A stretch of 64,000 nt of DNA from Corylus avellana (Eukaryota; Streptophyta; Magnoliopsida; Fagales; Betulaceae). The stretch spans positions 8,211,350 to 8,275,349 of the forward strand of contig NC_081550.1 of the NCBI RefSeq assembly GCF_901000735.1, given 5' to 3'. The position numbers and the translations under genes were made by a program. Position 1 is the first letter of the stretch, and each line of letters begins with the position of its first letter. The notes beneath the pieces are model-generated. The model saw nothing but the letters and a program-made list of their open reading frames with translations, was not told the origin of the DNA and did not search any database. Positions 21,637 through 31,892 of the stretch are shown piece after piece.

Positions 21637-22643
21637 AGTTTCATGAGGTCGCTGATATTATATTGCTACTTTCGGAAGATGGCACAGGACTCGGCCACTA
21701 AGACAAGTCGCCTTAAAGATAGGGTCACAAAGCTGGAGGCCGAAAATACAGAATTGACGAAGGTCGTGGCGGTGCAGGACAAGGAACTGCTACTCTCGGG
21801 CCAGGAGCAGTCTAAATTACAGGCCGAGACCTCCGAGGCCGCTGCGGCTCGGGCGAAAGCTGAATCAAAGGATAATGATCTGTTGACCAAGATTGAAGGC
21901 CTCCAAGCCTAAGTGAACTGCCTGCAAGAGGATAACTCTATTATTAAGAAGGACTTCAATCAGCTGGAAGAAACACATGCAGGGGTCTCAGACCAGCTGA
22001 AATCAGCTCAAGATGAGGTCTCGGATTTGAAGGCTTTGGTGACCAAGACAAATGAAGCCAAAGTGGTAGTCGAGCAAAAGCTCAAATTCTTCAAGGGAAA
22101 GTACGCCCAAGTAAGGGCTCAGCTGAAGGAGGCTAAAACCCGGGCTGCCAATTATTTACATTAGCTGTCCTTTGCCTCATGGGTTCGGAATTCTGCCTAG
22201 GCCGATGGGCTCATCCTTGGCTTCAAAACCTTTCGAGCATGGGCTAAGGACTCGACTCGGAAGATAGATCTTGACAAGGTGAAAATCAAGGACATTCCTT
22301 GTTCCAATGCAGCCATGGCGCAACTAGTAAATTTGGGCCAAGAACAAATGCCTGATGCAGCAGGAATAAAGGAATGTTTTTATGATCCCTTCTCAGATCA
22401 ACAGCAACGAGACACAGAGTCTGCTCCTAATGACGCCTAATCTGCCGAGGCCGATACTGTCGAGTCTGCATCTGCCGAGACCTCTGATGTAGTTCCTAAG
22501 GAAAAATGATGCAATACCATTTGATGGTTCTTTGTATATACCTTAAGTTTCTCTTTTAATGAAATGAGTTTTCGTGTTTATACGAATCTTGAAATAATAA
22601 TTTTTTATTGCTTAAGGTAGTCAGAAAATTTATAACTATATTT

Positions 22644-22832
22644 CTCCGAGTTAGGTCTCGGAGATTTCGACTTAACCTTTAGTTGTACTACCCCAAGTTT
22701 AGTCTCGGAGTTTTTGATTGCTGCCCCGAGTTAAGTCTCGGGGAGTTTGATTACTACCCCGAGTTAGGTCTCGGGGAGTTTGATCTATCCTCAAACTTGC
22801 CCATAGTTATGCTATTCCGAGTTAAATCTCGG
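22644..22832. repeat. Row of five CCGAG-N6-CTCGG hairpins
   Basis: The stems are CTCCGAG/CTCGGAG (22644-22663), an imperfect CCCCAAG/CTCGGAG (22691-22710), CCCCGAG/CTCGGGG (22724-22743 and 22757-22776) and CCGAG/CTCGG (22817-22832). Loops are six-base TTAGGT-like sequences, except the second hairpin. They fill the space between the convergent ends of the antisense ORF (22509) and gag-pol (23053). No reading frame was seen here. A role in 3'-end formation of the two opposing transcripts is inference. Confidence 0.75.
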
Positions 22833-23052
22833 GTAGTTCTATTAGGTTTTTGAGTCTGGGTTATGTTACGTTTAAGAGAATGCTCCTTTCGGTTGCATCA
22901 TTTTAGGGCTCGGAAGAGCCTTTTCAGCCGTCTTCTCCGAGATTAATAATTTAATTTGTACATATGAACTTTATATGCTGCATAACTCTAAGATATTTTT
23001 ATTCATTGAAATGAAAATAATAAAGTGACAAATAAATTACATATCACAGCAT

Positions 23053-26000
23053 TTAGACATAGTACTTTTTAAGGTGCTCAGCGTTCCAAGGCCTCGAAAG
23101 AGCCTTACCTTTGGAATCTTCCAAGTGGTATGCTCTTGCTCTTTTGCACACAATCACCCTATAAGGTCCTTCCCAATTAGGAGCCAGCTTTCCCTCAGCT
23201 GGGTCTTTGGTTGCCAGGGTAGCTTCCTTCCCAATTAGGAGCCAGCTTTCCCTCAGCTGGGTCTTTGGTTGCCAGGGTAGCTTTACGTAGGACCATATCT
23301 CTAACTTTGAAGCTCCGAGGCTTGACCTTCCTGTTGAAATGTCGAGTTACTCTTGCTTGGTATGCCGCCATAGTCACCTGGGCTTGATCTCGCTTTTCTT
23401 GTAGCAAGTTCAAGTGCAGCCGTAAACCCTCGTTATTAGTCTCGGATCTGAAGGTCTCTACACGATAGCTGCCCGAGCCTACCTCGGCTGGAATGACTGC
23501 GTCAGTTCCAAATGCTAAGGCGTATGGCGTCTCCTCGGTTGAAATTCTCTTGGTTGTTCGGTATGCCCATAATACTTCGAGAAGGTCTTTCGCCCAGTTT
23601 CCTTTTCGATCATCCAGCTTCTTTTTCAAAATCTTGAAGATCGTTTTGTTGGTAGCCTCTACCTACCCATTAGCCTGGGGGTGCCCTGGAGACGAGTAAT
23701 AGTTCCTTATTTGAAGCTGGGCACACCAGGCTCGGAATGAATCGCAGTCAAACTGCTTGCCATTATCTGTGACAAAAGTATGAAGAATGCCATAACGGCA
23801 TATGATGTTCTTCCATAAGAATCGTTCTATTGCCTTGGCTGTGATAATCACTAAGGCTTCAACCTCTGCCCACTTGGTGAAATAATCCACAGTAACGACC
23901 GCAAACCGTACATTTCCCCTACTCTGAGGCAATGGTCCTACTATATCTACCCCCCATTGAGAGAAGGATCATGGTGAAGAGATTGCACTCAGGTCTTCAG
24001 GAGGCTGATGAGTGATATTAGCGAATCGTTGGCACTTGTCACAATTTCTGACTATATCTACCGAGTCCCGATTCATGTTGGGCCAATAGAAACCCGTTCG
24101 GACTGCTTTATGTGCCAATATTCTAGCTCCAGAATGGCTTCCACAAATCCCTTCATGGATTTCTCTAAGGATATAATTTCCTTCTTCCTTCGAAACACAC
24201 TTTAAGAGTGGCCACATGAAACCCCTCTTGTAAAGGATTCCATTTACCATTGTAAACCTTTCTGCTCTTACCTTTAACCAAGTAGCCAGCCTTTTATTTG
24301 AGGGAAGTACTCCTCTTTCCAGGTATTCTACGATTTCTAGTTGCCAATCAGGTATGGTCTCGGCTGTCGAGACCGACACCGTCTCGGTAACTGATGATTG
24401 TGAAAGAATTTGGATAGGAGTCTCGGCTTCAATCTCTCTACTGGTTGTTGAGGCTATTCGGGCCAACTGGTCTGCTCTCTCATTTTCTGGCCTCGAAATT
24501 TTCACAATGCTGAACTTATTAAATAAACTTTTCATTTCTTGCACTTTAGATAAGTATAACTTCATTTTTTCTCTTTTGGCTTCAAATTCACCTCGGATGT
24601 GCCCCACGACAACCTAGGAGTCACTCCGCATTTCCATAAATTTGGCTCCCATTTCGAGAGCTAAACCGAGTCCTGCTAGGACTGCTTCGTACTCGGCCTC
24701 GTTATTTGTGGTTTTGAACTTCAACTTCAAGGAACTACACAATTCTTCTCCATCGGGAGTAATCATTACTATCCCAACTCCACCATGCTTCTTCGTAGAT
24801 AATCCGTCCACATAAATTACCCAAGTCTCATCACCCGGCCAACTAGTGATGTCTGGCAGATTAGTGAATTCTGCCAGAAAATCAGCCAGTGCCTGGCCCT
24901 TGAGAGAACTTCGAGGGAGAAATTCAATGTCGAACTCTCCCAGCTCAATCGCCCAGTTAGCTAATCTTCCCGATAGATCTAGCTTTCTTAGTACTTTTTT
25001 CAAAGGGTATTCAATCAACACCCTGATAGTATGAGCTTGGAAGTAAGGTCAGAGTTTCCTGAATGCTATGACCACGGCGAAAGCCAGTTTCTCCATCTGA
25101 GGATATCTTTCTTCAACACCTCTCAAACCTCTACTTATGAAGTATACAGGCTTCTGAATTCCTTCTTCTTCTTGGATTAATGCAGCACTGATAGCCGTTG
25201 GAAAAACGGCTAAATACAAATACAGTACTTCTCCGGATATTGTCTGGCTTAGCAAAGACGAGCTCACCAGATACTGTTTTAGATGCCCGAAGGCTTCTTC
25301 ACATTCGTCCGTCCATTCAAAAACCTTTCGCAAGACTTTAAAAAATGGAAGACATTTATCGGTTGATCGTGAAATAAACCGATTTAGTGCCGCTATTCTT
25401 TCTGTCAATTGCTGAAGTTGCTTCAAGTTTCTTGGAGACTGCATATCCAAGACAGCTTGTATCTTCTCAGGATTGGCTTCTATTCCTCGGCTTGATACCA
25501 TGTAACCGAGGAACTTTCCTGATGAGACTCCAAACGCACACTTTGAGGGATTCAACTTCATCCCGTATTTCTTCAAGGTTGTAAACGTCTCTTGCAAGTC
25601 GAGTACATGGTCCTGCGGTAGCACACTCTTGACTAGTATGTCATCGACATACACCTCCATATTGCGTCCGATCTGGTCTCGGAACATCTTGTTTACCAGC
25701 CTCTGGTATGTTGCCCCTGCATTCTTCAAACCGAAGGGCATGACTTTATAACAGTACAGGCCTCGGTCAGTTATGAACGCAGTTTTCTCACGATCTTCTG
25801 GATGCATGTATATCTAGTTGTAACCAGAGAAAGCGTTCATGAAGCTGAGTAAGCCATACCCAGCTGTTGAGTCCACCAATGCATCGATGCGGGGTAGTGG
25901 AAAGCTATCTTTTGGACAAGCCTTGTTGAGGTCGGTAAAATCTACGCACATCCTCCATTTCCCATTGAATTTTTTAACCAATACTACATTGGCTAACCAA

Positions 26001-28526
26001 TCGGGATAATATACTTCTTCAATGAAACGAGCCTTGAGAAGCTTCTCCACCTCCTCGGCTATAGCCATATTCCGTTCAGGAGCAAATTTCCTTCTCTTTT
26101 GTTTCACCGGCTTCACACTCGGATCCACATTTTGTTGGTGGAGGATATCTTCAGGATCGATTCCTGGCATATCCTCATAGGTCCATGCGAAGACCTCTAA
26201 GTTTCCTCCCAGGAAGGTGACGAGACCATCTCGGATTATGGGACTGAACTGTGTCCCAATTTTCAAAACCTTGCCTTTTGCAACTATCACATCTTCCAGA
26301 GGTTCCGCTGGCTCTCCCTTCAGATCATTCCTGCTATTACCACCTACTGTACCAATGACTATAGGAGTCGGATCCGAGACCCTCTTGAGAGACGTAACAT
26401 CTTCTCGCCTGGGTCTGATAACTTCACTCGTTAGGTGGTACGTCGAAGTTATGGCCATCAACTTATTTAAAGCGGGTCTACCAAGGATGGCATTGTAGGC
26501 ACCTGGTCGGTCAATAACCAGGAAATCTACCATGACGGTCTTTTGTTTGGGCGCCGTTCTGCCGTTACAGAGAGTGAAATAAGGCCAATCGGCTGGACTT
26601 GCTCTCCTGTAAATCCAACTAGGGGAGAGCTAAACGGTTTGATCCTCTCACGATCAATACCCATTTGCTTAAAGACTGGCCAATATAAAACATCAGCCGA
26701 GCTCCCATTGTCCACCACAATTCGATGGATCATATGATTAGCCACCGTCATTGTTACAACTAGCGGGTCATCATGTGGCTGCATTACGCCCCTAGCATCT
26801 TCTTCGGAGAAAGAAAGGACCACTGAATCCTTTTTTGCAACTTTGGAGGGTCTTTGTACTGTAAAGACTTCCTCGGCCTGCGTTTTCCTGGCGTAGGCTT
26901 TTCTGGCTGAGTTAGACTGTCTTATATTAGCTATTCCCCCAGCGATGGTGTGAATTTCACCTACCACTCCTTGATCCCGAGGGGGTCTCGGATCCTCTCT
27001 AGGACCAGCATCCCGATCACGTCTCGGCTCTCGTCCCCCTGCATCTCGGTTTGCATCCAACAAGAGGGGCTGTTGGTAAACCGCGTCTCGGTTCCTTTCT
27101 CCGGCTAGGAATCTTACTAGCCTTCCATTTCTAATGAAAGTTTTGATTTCCTGTTGCAAGGTTATACAGTCTTCCGTCAAATGCCCGTGATCATTATGGT
27201 ACTCACAGAACTTCGTCCGATCTCGCTTCCTCGGATCACCCCGCAACTTACTCGGCCACCTGAAAGCTGGGTCTCTTTTGATCTCCATAAACACTTCGTT
27301 GACCCTGGTATTCAAAGGTGTGAACCTTCGATCTTCACGTTGCCGAGGTTCTATCTTCGGGAATGATGGAACAGTCTTCTTCACTACTTTCTTTTGGAAC
27401 TTCTCTTCCTTCAGAGTAGATGCTACAGGTGGCTCCTTTTTGGCGTCCTCCTTTTCTTGGTCTTCTTCCTCCTGACCTTTCATGAGAGCCTTAATCATGT
27501 CCTCCAGATTAATATACTCCTCTGTCTTGGCGATATATCGCGAAGAGTTATCTCTGTCGAATTCTTTGACACTTCGGTCATTAGAGGCCCGTTTGGCCTG
27601 ACTCCGTACCATAATGTGGATAATACCGTTTGATCCCTCGGGTTATCCACCAACAATTTTTCTTTATTGAACCTATGCATGAAATCCTTCAGGCTTTCTT
27701 CCTTTCCCTGATGCAATGACAATAAGCAAGCCGAATGCTTCCTCCTCTTCTTGGTTGCCAGGAATTGGCTTAAAAAGAGGCATCCAAGTTCTTTGAAACT
27801 GTCTACTGACTTGGCAGGCAATCTGGCGAACCAGTCCTGAGCGACTCCTTCCAAAGTGAGAGGAAAGATTCTGCATGCTATTTCATCTGGAAACCTATGA
27901 AGGGAAAAGTGAGTACGGACACTTTCCATATGTTCAGAAGGGTCGCCACTACCGTTGAACTCCTTGACGCAAGGCATCTTGAAGTTGTCAGGAAAAGGGA
28001 AACCTAACACTCGATCAGTGAAAGGTAGGTCGGTGTTGTCCATAAACCCTGCAGTAGGGGTTTTTTCATCCTTTGCAGCCAACTTGCGAGTTAGCTTTTC
28101 GTACTTCTTCTTCAGATCTTCCATCTCAGCACTCATCTGGCCTTCATTCCGGCCGTGGAGTTGTTCCCGTCGAGACCTCATATGCTGAGACCTTTATGGG
28201 TTATGCTGCTCATGATGCTCCTCATTCTGGACAGTAGTATGATGGCTAGCTTGGACTGAACTTGCTTCTTCATCGCGATGCGAACCTGCAGTTCGCTTCC
28301 CATCGCGAATTTCCCTTCGTCTTTCCTCACGCCGTTCTTCGCGCCTTCTTGCTCGCTCTTGGTCCCTCTAGCTATTACGGCCCTCAGCAGCTGTGAGCCT
28401 TACAGCCAGGTCTTCATTCTGCTTCTTCAGAGCCTTCATGGATTCAAACATCTGCTTCAGGAATTCGGCTAGGTCGGATGGTGGCGGTGCGTTGGAGGCT
28501 GCAGCAGTGGAACGGGTAGTCACCAT
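23053..28526 (-). pseudogene. Tat gag-pol (gag, protease, RT, RNaseH, aRNH, integrase), inactivated
   Basis: The start ATG at 28526 (MVTTRSTAAAS) lies 33 nt after the PBS. In order: gag (FPDNFKMPCVKEFNGSGDP, a zinc-knuckle-like CEYHNDHGHLTEDC), protease (VVDNGSSADVLY), RT (VDFTDLNKACPKDSFPLP, YVDDILVKS), RNase H, a second archaeal-type RNase H (WVIYVDGLS, TTNNEAEYEAVLAG, ENERADQLARIAS), integrase zinc finger (HEGICGSHSGA..., CDKC), core (GVDIVGPLP, FVTDNGKQFD, EATNK) and tail ending HLKKYYV. Stops interrupt it at 28368-28370, 28194-28196, 25814-25816, 25049-25051, 24614-24616, 23969-23971 and 23663-23665. Frameshifts lie near 27540 and 26555. A 58-bp duplication at 23168-23283 shifts the integrase tail. 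Confidence 0.92.
23168..23283. repeat. 58-bp tandem duplication in the integrase tail
   Basis: CCTTCCCAATTAGGAGCCAG begins at 23168 and again at 23226, and the copies are near-identical. Since 58 is not a multiple of three, the last part of pol is thrown out of frame. Confidence 0.85.
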
Positions 28527-28559
28527 TTTGGATTAGTAGAGAACTAATGAAAATCAAAG

Positions 28560-28577
28560 TTCCCACAAACAGCGCCA
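28560..28577 (-). other. Primer-binding site of the Tat element
   Basis: The minus strand reads TGGCGCTGTTTGTGGGAA starting 3 nt inside the 5' LTR. It resembles the TGGCGC-type PBS of Tat/Ogre elements. The cognate tRNA was not determined. Confidence 0.75.
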
Positions 28578-28580
28578 AAC

Positions 28581-29377
28581 TGTTCAAGCACAGTTTTCTG
28601 TATAATAACGTGGCACGCCCAACAAGCTTGATTTGACCAACGCAGGAACGATTTGAACTGCACAACAAAGAATAGAGAAGGATCGAAGTGACCGGGGGTG
28701 AGCCGGCGTGAGCACTCCGATGCCTAAGTCAGAATGGAAAAGAGAAAGGATATTGTCAACAACTACGAAACTCAGATAATCAGAGTTGTGATTACCTTTG
28801 CTTTGATAATATGACTTGTATTTATAGGCAGGGGGAGAATTTGATTTCCCACACATTCAGGAATCTTATCCCTTGATATCAGCTGATCAAACATTTGAAT
28901 GAAAGATCATGTTTGTTAGTTGCTCCATGATTTCAGTGGCTTGAGATCAAAGGATCAGCTTTGTAATCTTTTAGGCCATGCTAAATTAAAGCGTCCGAGT
29001 AAGACTCGATCACTTTTGTGATCTTAGATATCAACTGACATATCTTCATTGATATATGCAGGATCTATATTTTAAAAAAGATATGATAACAAGATTACTT
29101 ATTTATTAAAAGTAGCATCTTTCAGGATATCAGAGTTATCCCCTTTACCGAGACTTGCGTGTCCTGAGTTAATCTCGGACTTTACGGTCTCGGCTAGAGG
29201 GGGTCTCGGATTTCATGGTCTCGGACTCGCGGTCTCGGACTCACGGACTCGGATAAGCAGGTCTCGGATTCATGGTCTCGGATAAGCAGGTCTCGGATTC
29301 ATGGTCTTGGGCTTGGGCCTTTTCAAGCTGGGCCTGGGAACTGCTGAATAAATAATGGGCTAGTCCATGACCCAACA
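28581..29377 (-). repeat. 5' LTR of the Tat element (797 bp)
   Basis: It starts TGTTCAAGCACAG and ends CCCAACA. It pairs with 18493-19288. The GGTCTCGG array lies at 29140-29315. The element's own transcript would start within it on the minus strand. Confidence 0.9.
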
Positions 29378-29382
29378 ATCTT

Positions 29383-29829
29383 AATGAATTGCAATTCCAT
29401 TTCAATTCAACTATTATCCTATCTAATCGTAACCTTATTCCTATCCGTCTCTAAGATAAAGCAAAATAAAATGGGTCCAAATCTATAAACTCCAAGTTTA
29501 AAATTCCAACAAAACAAATAACTAACACTGCTTATTGAAACATCTACTTCTATTTTAAACTCCAAGAACTCACTCCAACATTAATAGGTACCTAAGTATG
29601 TTTATTAGGGGAACCACCTGCTTATTTTTGAAAATTTTATAAGAAATAAGGATGAGCTAACACACGGGTAAGTGGCAGTGTTATGAGAGTAGAATTCTAC
29701 AATAGAGACTAAGCATATATTTTATGAAGCTCTTGAAGTATTTAAAGTTATCTTGTCTCTACCTTATCCTAGAGTAAAGTAGTTTAATAGATATTTTAGA
29801 GTAATAGTAGTTTAATTGCTTAAGGAGAC
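29383..29829. other. Host flank right of the Tat element, no gene
   Basis: AT-rich sequence without a recognised reading frame or RNA. With 18330-18487 it forms the pre-insertion host sequence. Confidence 0.5.
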
Positions 29830-29832
29830 TTA

Positions 29833-30073
29833 GGACTTGTTTGGGATTGCATTTGTGGACCTCAAAAATGCGTTTAACACCCTAAAAACTTGTTTGAACG
29901 AAAAAACACTCATTTGGTAAAAAAAATTCAAAGCGTTTTTAAAGGTAAAAAATCTAAAAATTGTCAAAATACACTTTTGGCAAACACTTAAAAATGAAGC
30001 TTTTGCCCAAATTTTTTTTTTTTTTTTTTTTACCTAAAAGCTCGATTTCTCAAACGCAATTCCAAACAGGCCC
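29833..30073. mobile_element. Tourist-like (PIF/Harbinger) MITE, 241 bp
   Basis: Terminal inverted repeats are GGACTTGTTTGGGATTGCAT and, read inward from the other end, GGGCCTGTTTGGAATTGCGT. It is flanked by the 3-bp duplication TTA (29830-29832 and 30074-30076). These are the hallmarks of Tourist MITEs. There is no coding capacity and an internal poly(T) at about 30011-30030. Confidence 0.85.
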
Positions 30074-30076
30074 TTA

Positions 30077-30779
30077 GCTAGTTTCAATTGTTATCCAATA
30101 GTTAGTAGTTTTATTTGTATCTTTATCTTTTTATCGTATCCTTATTTGAGGACGTTCAATCAAGAAAGAAGGCATAAAAAAATTAATCTTAAATCTTGTG
30201 TTTGAAAAGAGTTTTTAGGTTTTCTTTAAAATATCAAAGGTTTAAGTTCTCTCAGAACTTAAATTATATCCTCATTATGTGTTCACGTAGCACATAGATA
30301 ATGGGGTCAAGGGAATTTCAAGTTTCAAACAACATAATGTTTCATATTCCAAAATAATATGAGCAAACAAAATTCCCATAAAATAATATTTTTGCAAAAA
30401 TTTATCCAATGTCACATGATGAGATAATCATTATTAGGAGTGTACATGCTGACGGATATTATCCATCCGCATTCGCTATTTATAGCTGTCTGATATATGC
30501 TATCTGCACATTCAGATGCAGATACGATTAGTAAAAGTCACTATTTATTAAAGTATATTGTGCGATATGATAATGTGAGATTTGATATTGTAATTCATTA
30601 TAATACGATCAAATCAAATTGATCACTCATTCTATTTTGATTCGATCGATGAGTGTGGCTGGCCAACCTGTTTGGCCCAAAATAATCCATGATTTGGATT
30701 TTGGACCTCATCACTTAGCCCAAAACGAGTCTCTTCACCTCGGGCTTCGGTTAGGTGACAACTTGTATTTCGTAAAACA
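30077..30779. other. Intergenic DNA, no gene recognised
   Basis: Short low-complexity frames only. The 102-codon frame beginning at 30619 has no recognisable domain and runs into the fold-back repeat at 30780, so it is not called a gene. Confidence 0.5.
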
Positions 30780-31140
30780 AAAAACACTGAGGAAACTTTA
30801 CAAAAGACTTACGCGATTTGAAAACACCTTCCAAATTTTAAAACCTCACAATTGCACCCCATTGAACTTTCAAGTTGATGCAATCTACCCCTTTATCAAT
30901 TTTTGGACATTAAAAATGATGAAATAACTTTTTATACCCCTGAAATGTTTATAAAATTACAAGTTTACCCTTAATTTCAAATTGAAAATTAAAGAAAAAA
31001 CAAATTTTGAAGGATAATTTAGTTTTTTTTAGTAATTTTCGTTAGAGATTGACGGTAAAAACTGATGGAGAGTTGATTTGCATTAAATTAAAAGTTGAAA
31101 GAATAAAATTGAGAGATTTTAAAATTTAGATAGTGCAGCA
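30780..31140. repeat. Probable fold-back element
   Basis: The left text (AAATTTTAAAACCTCACAATT, CATTGAACTTTCAAGTTGATGC) is mirrored by the reverse complement of 31050-31130 (AAATTTTAAAATCTCTCAATT, TTCAACTTTTAATTTAATGC). It has the same style as the elements at 15101, 38005 and 43478. Boundaries are approximate. Confidence 0.5.
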
Positions 31141-31144
31141 ACTA

Positions 31145-31460
31145 AGAGCATTGCCAATGGAAGAGCCAAATGCTATTTTTATCTAAAATGACTCTTCAAA
31201 TGTTTAAAAAACTTCCTACGTTGGATTAGCTAAAAGAAAATGTAAAATAAATATATGATCGAAAGAGTTAAAAAAAAAAAGCTAAATGTAGCAGCACTTT
31301 TCAATAGAGCTATTTTATTTTTCATTGTTTCTCTCATTTTCTCTTTTTTCCAACTCCTTTCCTACTTTTTCTCTGCATCTTCTATTTTTTTCAAAAAATT
31401 TTCCATTTTTCCTCTCCATGTTCTTTTTTTTCAAAATTTTTCTTATTTTTAATAATATTT
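31145..31460. repeat. Relative of the GAGCATT-type MITE, one clear end
   Basis: It begins AAGAGCATTGCCAATGGAAGAG. It shares TTTTTATCTAAAATGA and TTGGATTAGC text with the reverse complement of the MITE at 38334-38682. The right terminus was not found, so it is probably truncated. Confidence 0.45.
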
Positions 31461-31619
31461 TAATAGAATAGATAGAAATATAGCTAATCGGATATAGAGA
31501 CATTTAAAAATAACTTAACTAAACTAGATAAAAGTAAATTTTAAGAAACTATTTTACATAAAAGTATGACTCCTTTATAATGATCTCAGAGTTCTAAAGC
31601 TATCCAAAAGCATTGAGTT

Positions 31620-31892
31620 TGAATTATTCAAATCGATCCGCGTCGTACGATTATCAGTCATCCACATAAACCGATGAACGTCCCCCATCTAACCCCGACC
31701 GGGAATGAAATACCTTCACCTAACACTCTTTGACACGTTTGAAACAAATGCTCATCGATTCTTTCGAAGTACAAAGAGACATGTCCCTCTCCCACTCCCG
31801 CTCCCACTCCCATCAGCGCTTGTTTCTTTCTGTATACTCTGCTCAGACCTACCCCCACCTACTTTCTCTCCCTCCGTCTCCCTCTCAGGCTC
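31620..31892 (+). promoter_or_regulatory. SSL3-like promoter/5' leader region
   Basis: The sequence turns from AT-rich to C/T-rich (CCCACTCCCGCTCCCACTCC near 31791) directly before the start codon at 31893, as in many plant 5' leaders. No precise TATA box or start site can be assigned. Confidence 0.4.

Larger units (their letters stand above)
19767..22509 (+). pseudogene. Tat antisense ORF, copy 2 (transposase-like and coiled-coil)
   Basis: This extra ORF is transcribed opposite to gag-pol. The N-terminal part (from MSGDEGSGSDG) carries the Transposase_28-type domain as in copy 1. The middle is Lys/Pro-rich up to a poly(A) run (20860-20878) and a 20-N gap. The 3' part, after an intron (21572-21636), encodes a heptad-rich coiled coil (SRLKDRVTKLEAEN, KSAQDEVSDLKALV), then FRAWAKDSTRKIDLDKVKIK and an acidic tail ending DVVPKEK. 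In-frame stops include 20268-20270 (TAG where copy 1 has TAT), 21910-21912, 22162-22164 and 22198-22200. The frame also changes between 20880 and 21640. It is non-functional as assembled, and the family's function is unknown. Confidence 0.7.
18493..29377 (-). mobile_element. Full-length Tat-lineage Ty3/gypsy retrotransposon
   Basis: The 10.9-kb element is flanked by the direct repeat ATCTT (18488-18492 and 29378-29382). The 5' LTR is at 28581-29377 and the 3' LTR at 18493-19288. The PBS is at 28560-28577. Gag-pol runs leftward from 28526 to 23053. An antisense ORF (19767-22509, plus strand) lies between pol and the 3' LTR. The second RNase H after the RT-linked one, and the extra antisense ORF, are known marks of the Tat lineage. 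The LTRs differ at roughly 15-20 sites and the ORFs carry stops and frameshifts, so this is an older, coding-dead insertion. Its outer boundary is supported by the duplication at both ends. Confidence 0.9.
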
